DNA of 41,921 nt from Anaerolineales bacterium (GTDB lineage: Bacteria; Chloroflexota; Anaerolineae; Anaerolineales; Villigracilaceae). Under the pieces are notes generated by a model, which did no database searches, was not told where the DNA came from, and was given only the letters and a program-made list of their open reading frames with translations. The stretch spans positions 1 through 41,921 of the forward strand of contig JALHUM010000211.1 in assembly GCA_022865905.1 (NCBI GenBank), written 5' to 3'. Both the position numbers and the translations under genes were made by a program. This document shows, piece by piece, positions 38,321 through 41,921 of this stretch. Every line of letters starts with the position of its first letter. Within the stretch, counting starts at the first letter, position 1.

Positions 38321-39865
38321 TCAAATGAGATTCAACCTTGGCCGGTACTGCAATGCCTCGGCCAGATGCGCAGGGTGGATTACCTCACTCCCCGCCAAAT
38401 CTGCAATCGTGCGCGCCAGCTTGAGCACGCGGTGATAGGCTCGCGCCGAGAGCTGCAACTGGCTCATCGCTGATTTCATCAGGGCCTGACCGGTTTCATC
38501 AAGGCCACAATACTTGCGCACTTCTGCCGGACGCATATCCGCGTTGCAGGTTATGTCGGAGTGCGACGACTCCTGTCGTCGCAACGCTTCAAACCGGACC
38601 CGTTGCCGGTCACGCGCTGCCTCGACCCTTTCGCGCACCGCAGCGGACGGTTCACCCAGCCGCTCGCTGCTCAGCTTCTCGTACTCGACGCGCGGCACCT
38701 CGACGTGGATGTCAATCCGATCCAGCAATGGCCCGGAGATGCGCTTCTGGTATTTCGTCACCACCATCGAAGAACAGGTGCAGGGTTTGACCGGATCGCC
38801 GAAATAACCGCACGGGCAGGGGTTCATCGCCGCCACCAGTTGAAAATTAGCCGGGAAGGTCAGCGATCCCTGGGCGCGGCTGATGGTCACAACCTTGTCT
38901 TCGATTGGCTGGCGCAGCACTTCCAGCACGCGCATCCCGAATTCGGGAAACTCATCCAGGAATAGCACACCACGATGGGCCAACGAGATTTCCCCCGGAT
39001 GCGGCCAGTTCCCCCCGCCGACCAGCCCGGCGTGGCTGATGGTGTGATGCGGGGCGCGGAATGGCCGATGTCGAATGAGCGGGATCTCGGGCGGCAACTG
39101 GTCGGCCACCGAGTAGATGCGTGTCACGTCCAGCGCCTCGTCAATACTCATCTTTGGCAGAATGCCCGGCAGCGCACGCGCCAGCAGGGTCTTACCGGCT
39201 CCGGGAGGACCGATAAGCAAGATGTTGTGCCCACCGGCCGCGGCGACCTCGAAGGCGCGCTTGACGTGCTCCTGGCCTTTCACATCACAGAAATCGGTGG
39301 GCACCATGATCGGCGCATCTTCCGCTTCGACCGGCGGCTGCGGCGCGATGGGCTTGCGACCGTTCAGGTGATGATAGAGGGCGGCGAGCGAGGTTACGGG
39401 TATGACTTTCAGATCGGGAATGAGGGCTGCCTCGGCTGCGTCCACTTCGGGGACGACGATGCACTTGAACCCGGCCTGGCGGGCGGTGGCGGCCATCGAC
39501 AACACACCGCGCGCGTGGCGCACAGCCCCATCCAGCGAGAGTTCGCCGACCACCATCATGCCGTCCGCCGCTTCAGGAGGCAGGAATCCACTGTAGATGA
39601 GCACGCCCAGCGCGATGGGCAGATCGTAGGCTGGCCCCTCTTTTCGGACGGCAGCCGGCGCCAGGTTCACCACGATGCGCTTGCGCGGGTAGGGGATGCC
39701 GGCGTTCTTGACCGCCGCCTGCACCCGTTCACGGCTCTCCTGCACGGCCGCGTCCGGCAGGCCGACGATGGTCATACCGGGCAGGCCATGACCAGTATCC
39801 ACCTCGACCTCGACCACCACGCCATCGAGACCGACCACTGCGCAGGAGAAAACGCGTGCAAGCAT
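38321..39865 (-). CDS. comM: YifB/ComM family Mg-chelatase-like AAA+ ATPase
   Basis: The 514-residue protein has the ComM N-terminal domain (VFSCAVVGLDGVVVEVEVDT, GLPGMTIVGLPDAAVQESRERV), Walker A LLIGPPGAGKTLLARALPG, Walker B HRGVLFLDEFPEF, the cysteine cluster CPCGYFGDPVKPCTC, and the C-terminal SARAYHRVLKLARTIADLAG. ComM is a hexameric helicase that drives branch migration in natural transformation; related YifB proteins are widespread. Between RFE and ITCNADM stands ALRRQESSHSD, not expected in the family, encoded by a palindromic repeat. The next plus-side (downstream) sequence is a fragment field that includes a copy of this gene's tail. Confidence 0.92.
   Translation of the reverse strand: MLARVFSCAVVGLDGVVVEVEVDTGHGLPGMTIVGLPDAAVQESRERVQAAVKNAGIPYPRKRIVVNLAPAAVRKEGPAYDLPIALGVLIYSGFLPPEAADGMMVVGELSLDGAVRHARGVLSMAATARQAGFKCIVVPEVDAAEAALIPDLKVIPVTSLAALYHHLNGRKPIAPQPPVEAEDAPIMVPTDFCDVKGQEHVKRAFEVAAAGGHNILLIGPPGAGKTLLARALPGILPKMSIDEALDVTRIYSVADQLPPEIPLIRHRPFRAPHHTISHAGLVGGGNWPHPGEISLAHRGVLFLDEFPEFGMRVLEVLRQPIEDKVVTISRAQGSLTFPANFQLVAAMNPCPCGYFGDPVKPCTCSSMVVTKYQKRISGPLLDRIDIHVEVPRVEYEKLSSERLGEPSAAVRERVEAARDRQRVRFEALRRQESSHSDITCNADMRPAEVRKYCGLDETGQALMKSAMSQLQLSARAYHRVLKLARTIADLAGSEVIHPAHLAEALQYRPRLNLI
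38558..38582. repeat. Palindromic repeat lying in frame inside comM
   Basis: GCGACGAC (38563-38570), TCCT and GTCGTCGC (38575-38582) form a perfect 8-bp hairpin, preceded by GGAGT, which itself inverts to ACTCC within the unit. A related unit lies at 36878-36902 between genes. In comM it encodes most of the 11 extra residues ALRRQESSHSD without breaking the frame. Confidence 0.6.
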
Positions 39866-39903
39866 GTTATAAGTTTAGACGAGGGTGATGTAAAAGTCAA
39901 CTA

Positions 39904-41921
39904 TCATGGAAAATGCAACAACTGGTTATTGCCCGCATCGCTGACCCACACGCCACCGGCGTCATCCACGGCCACGCCAACCGGCAGGCCAAAGCCGTTG
40001 ATGTCAGAGCTACATATCCCCCAGGCGCGGACGATTTGCCCGCTCTCTGTGAACTCCAGCACGCGGCAGGCTTCCGGGTCGGTGACGTAGATGTGCTGCT
40101 GTGCATCCACCGCGATGAAAGGTTTGTTTTGCACCGAACCGCCGTACCAGCCACTGACCGCCCACTCGGAAATCGGCGTGTAGATCAAACCGGTCTCATC
40201 CGGGGCGAAAACCTGCACGCGCTGATTCCAGGTATCGGTGACATACACATTGCCATCTCCATCCAGCGCGATGCCGACCGGCTCATCGAACTGACCCGGC
40301 TCCAGCCCCGCGCCGCCGAACTGGGTCAGGTAGCTGCCGTCCGCGTCGAACACGACAACGCGCTTGTCCCCCGTATCCACGACTAATACCCGCCCGTGCG
40401 CGTCCACGGCAATGCCACGCGGACCGTAGAACCCATCCGTCTTATCCGGGCCGAAAGTCTGCCACATGGACAGGAACTGTCCATCCGCAGTAAACTTCTG
40501 GATGCGATAATTCCAGGTGTCCGCCACGTAGACCGTCCCATCCGGCGCGACGGCCACACCCCACGGCTCGTTGAACGTGCCGCCGGGGGCGTCTCCTTGG
40601 GTGGCATCACCGTATTGACCCCAGACTTGCAGCACCTCCCCACTTGGATTGAGGTGCTGGATGCGATTGTTACCCGAATCGGCCACGTACAGGCTGCCAT
40701 CCGGCGCGACGGCCACCGCGCGCGGCGACTGGAACTGGCCCGCGCCAAAGCCGGCCGCGCCGATGTCCTGATCCGGCGCAAGCTGGACGGTCGCGCTGGC
40801 GTAGGGGTCTGTGACCACAGCCTCTTGCGCTGCCAGGCCATGCGTCCAGATTTGCGCAGCGATATCCTTGCGGATGTAAACCCGCATCCGCTCGATGGTG
40901 TTCCAGTTGGTCAGCGTAAACGCATTGCTCTGCTTCAAGGCGGCGTATTGGGTGTAATCGCGGTTGAACCAGATCTGCCAGATGGCGCTGCGCACAGCCG
41001 GGTCGGTGAAGAATGGACGGATGTGGTCCCAGGCGCGCACCAGGTACTCGCCCAGGCTCATCGGCGGCGCGTCCGCCCCCAGCTCCAGGCGCCGCTCATT
41101 ATCAATCGAGGTCCATTTCAAGCTCCAGTAATCCATGTTCGGCCACCACAGACGGTTGTAGTCTAACGACACATAGTTATCGCGCGACACCGCGGCGACT
41201 TTGTCATAATAGGAAGGAGTGGTCACAATGATGGCGGCGCGGCGCAGGTCGTTGGTCGGGTTGACATCGTAATCAATCCGGTTAGGATAGCGGCGCATGT
41301 ACCACCAGTAAGGGTAGCGGGCGTAATTGTCATACGCAACGACGATATCCAAGCTGCCGGTCGTGCGCTGAGAGATTTCTTCAATCTCACCCAACACCAT
41401 CTTCGGGTCGGGTGCGGAGTGGGCGTAGACCAGGTACTCGAAGGGGTAATCGTAATTGATATACGCTACGCGGTAGGAAGCCCGGAAAGTCAAGACGGCC
41501 AGGAAACCCAAGCACGCAAGGATGAGCACCTTTAGATCGTGTTTCCAAGTCCATCTTGCCACGTCGCCCCAGGGGATCGTCTCGACCAGCCAACCAACCG
41601 CCCAGGCCGTTCCCAGGATCAGCGGCAGGGTGATGTGGATGGTCAACCAAGGCATTTTCTCACCCGCCAGGCTAAAGGCAACCAGATTGCCGAACGACCA
41701 GTAGGCCACAAGCAGGATGGTCGGCACCGGTTGGTCAGCCGGATCGCCCGCCTGAGCAGATATAAAAGGTTGCTCCGGCTGCGCCTGCCACAGCCGTTTG
41801 TACCCGGCAATGATGACCGCCGCGAGTATCCCCAAGGCAGGCAAGAACTCATACATAGGTATCTGTAACAAGCCGTAATAGTACCAGGGTTGCCCGCCTC
41901 GGGCCGCGGCTTGCTGCTCCA
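39904..41921 (-). CDS. TIGR03663-like membrane protein with C-terminal NHL beta-propeller (5' end outside window)
   Basis: The frame is open on the minus strand to the window edge: upstream of the TTG at 41871 it reads RGGQPWYYYGLLQIPMYEFL, a conserved stretch of this family, so the true start is beyond 41921. The visible part has several membrane helices (about the first 150 residues: LPALGILAAVIIAGYK, TILLVAYWSFGNLVAFSLAG, ITLPLILGTAWAVGWLV, VLILACLGFLAVL), an extracytoplasmic domain, then about six NHL repeats (AVAVAPDGSLYVADSGNNRI, GVAVAPDGTVYVADTWNYRI, GIALDGDGNVYVTDTWNQRV, GVAVDDAGGVWVSDAGNNQL). Relatives are GT39/oligosaccharyltransferase-like flippase-associated proteins; the propeller probably binds protein or glycan outside the cell. 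Confidence 0.85.
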   Translation of the reverse strand, partial: EQQAAARGGQPWYYYGLLQIPMYEFLPALGILAAVIIAGYKRLWQAQPEQPFISAQAGDPADQPVPTILLVAYWSFGNLVAFSLAGEKMPWLTIHITLPLILGTAWAVGWLVETIPWGDVARWTWKHDLKVLILACLGFLAVLTFRASYRVAYINYDYPFEYLVYAHSAPDPKMVLGEIEEISQRTTGSLDIVVAYDNYARYPYWWYMRRYPNRIDYDVNPTNDLRRAAIIVTTPSYYDKVAAVSRDNYVSLDYNRLWWPNMDYWSLKWTSIDNERRLELGADAPPMSLGEYLVRAWDHIRPFFTDPAVRSAIWQIWFNRDYTQYAALKQSNAFTLTNWNTIERMRVYIRKDIAAQIWTHGLAAQEAVVTDPYASATVQLAPDQDIGAAGFGAGQFQSPRAVAVAPDGSLYVADSGNNRIQHLNPSGEVLQVWGQYGDATQGDAPGGTFNEPWGVAVAPDGTVYVADTWNYRIQKFTADGQFLSMWQTFGPDKTDGFYGPRGIAVDAHGRVLVVDTGDKRVVVFDADGSYLTQFGGAGLEPGQFDEPVGIALDGDGNVYVTDTWNQRVQVFAPDETGLIYTPISEWAVSGWYGGSVQNKPFIAVDAQQHIYVTDPEACRVLEFTESGQIVRAWGICSSDINGFGLPVGVAVDDAGGVWVSDAGNNQLLHFP

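Noticed and set aside
38975-40090. Plus-strand ORF (371 aa) opposite comM and the NHL gene
   Set aside because: Spans two minus-strand genes and their gap and shows only low-complexity antisense residues.

Overview
The window reads as a piece of a moderately GC-rich Chloroflexota genome, most likely class Anaerolineae. That placement is inference from gene content: a 7TM-PAS-GAF-GAF-GGDEF sensor, a PadR/HAAS pair, large TIGR03663/GT39-like membrane proteins (one with an NHL propeller), a MalT-like regulator fused to a SARP-type tail, and many intergenic palindromic repeats. Genes are dense, in short operons with ATGA overlaps, and divided by patches of broken genes.

Layout. 1-2400: the end of a radical SAM/SPASM protein, then an ABC-F ATPase preceded by an extended -10 promoter, a five-codon upstream ORF and an intrinsic terminator, which looks like an attenuated leader. 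2600-5000: a consensus promoter carrying a dyad, then padR, a HAAS membrane protein and a TM1586-type nitroreductase. 5040-8970: a DmsA-like molybdopterin oxidoreductase without a Tat signal and a fused DmsB-DmsC partner; the catalytic gene carries an in-frame palindromic element. 9040-11600: the GGDEF sensor. 11600-13600 (minus): tRNA-Leu(CAG), lysA and an FtsB/DivIC-like gene. 13980-23800: a large regulator divergent from a five-gene family-5 (peptide/nickel type) ABC importer that ends in a nitrilase-family amidohydrolase. 23860-25000: a GNAT acetyltransferase and a frameshifted lipoprotein.

25150-32950 is the most suggestive metabolic block: a TetR-type palindrome, acyl-CoA dehydrogenase, a small DUF4258/YgiT-like toxin-antitoxin pair, CaiB-type CoA-transferase, etfB, etfA, then a non-pyrrolysine MttB-family methyltransferase. 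The gene set recalls cai/fix plus quaternary-amine demethylation. Between etfA and mttB an IS1-family element sits between a RAYT fragment and the last part of a corrinoid protein gene, so the MttB partner has been lost at this locus.

32980-38320 is rich in debris: fragments of DUF554, prepilin peptidase, M24 peptidase, MFS, GT39-like, HlyD and a second comM tail lie among intact genes for a cold-shock protein, an S9 peptidase and a PlsC-like acyltransferase. 38321-41921 (minus) holds comM, with a second in-frame palindrome, and a TIGR03663/NHL protein that runs off the end.

The strongest themes are palindromic repeats that have entered or terminated coding sequences at several places, and the disrupted methyltransferase locus.
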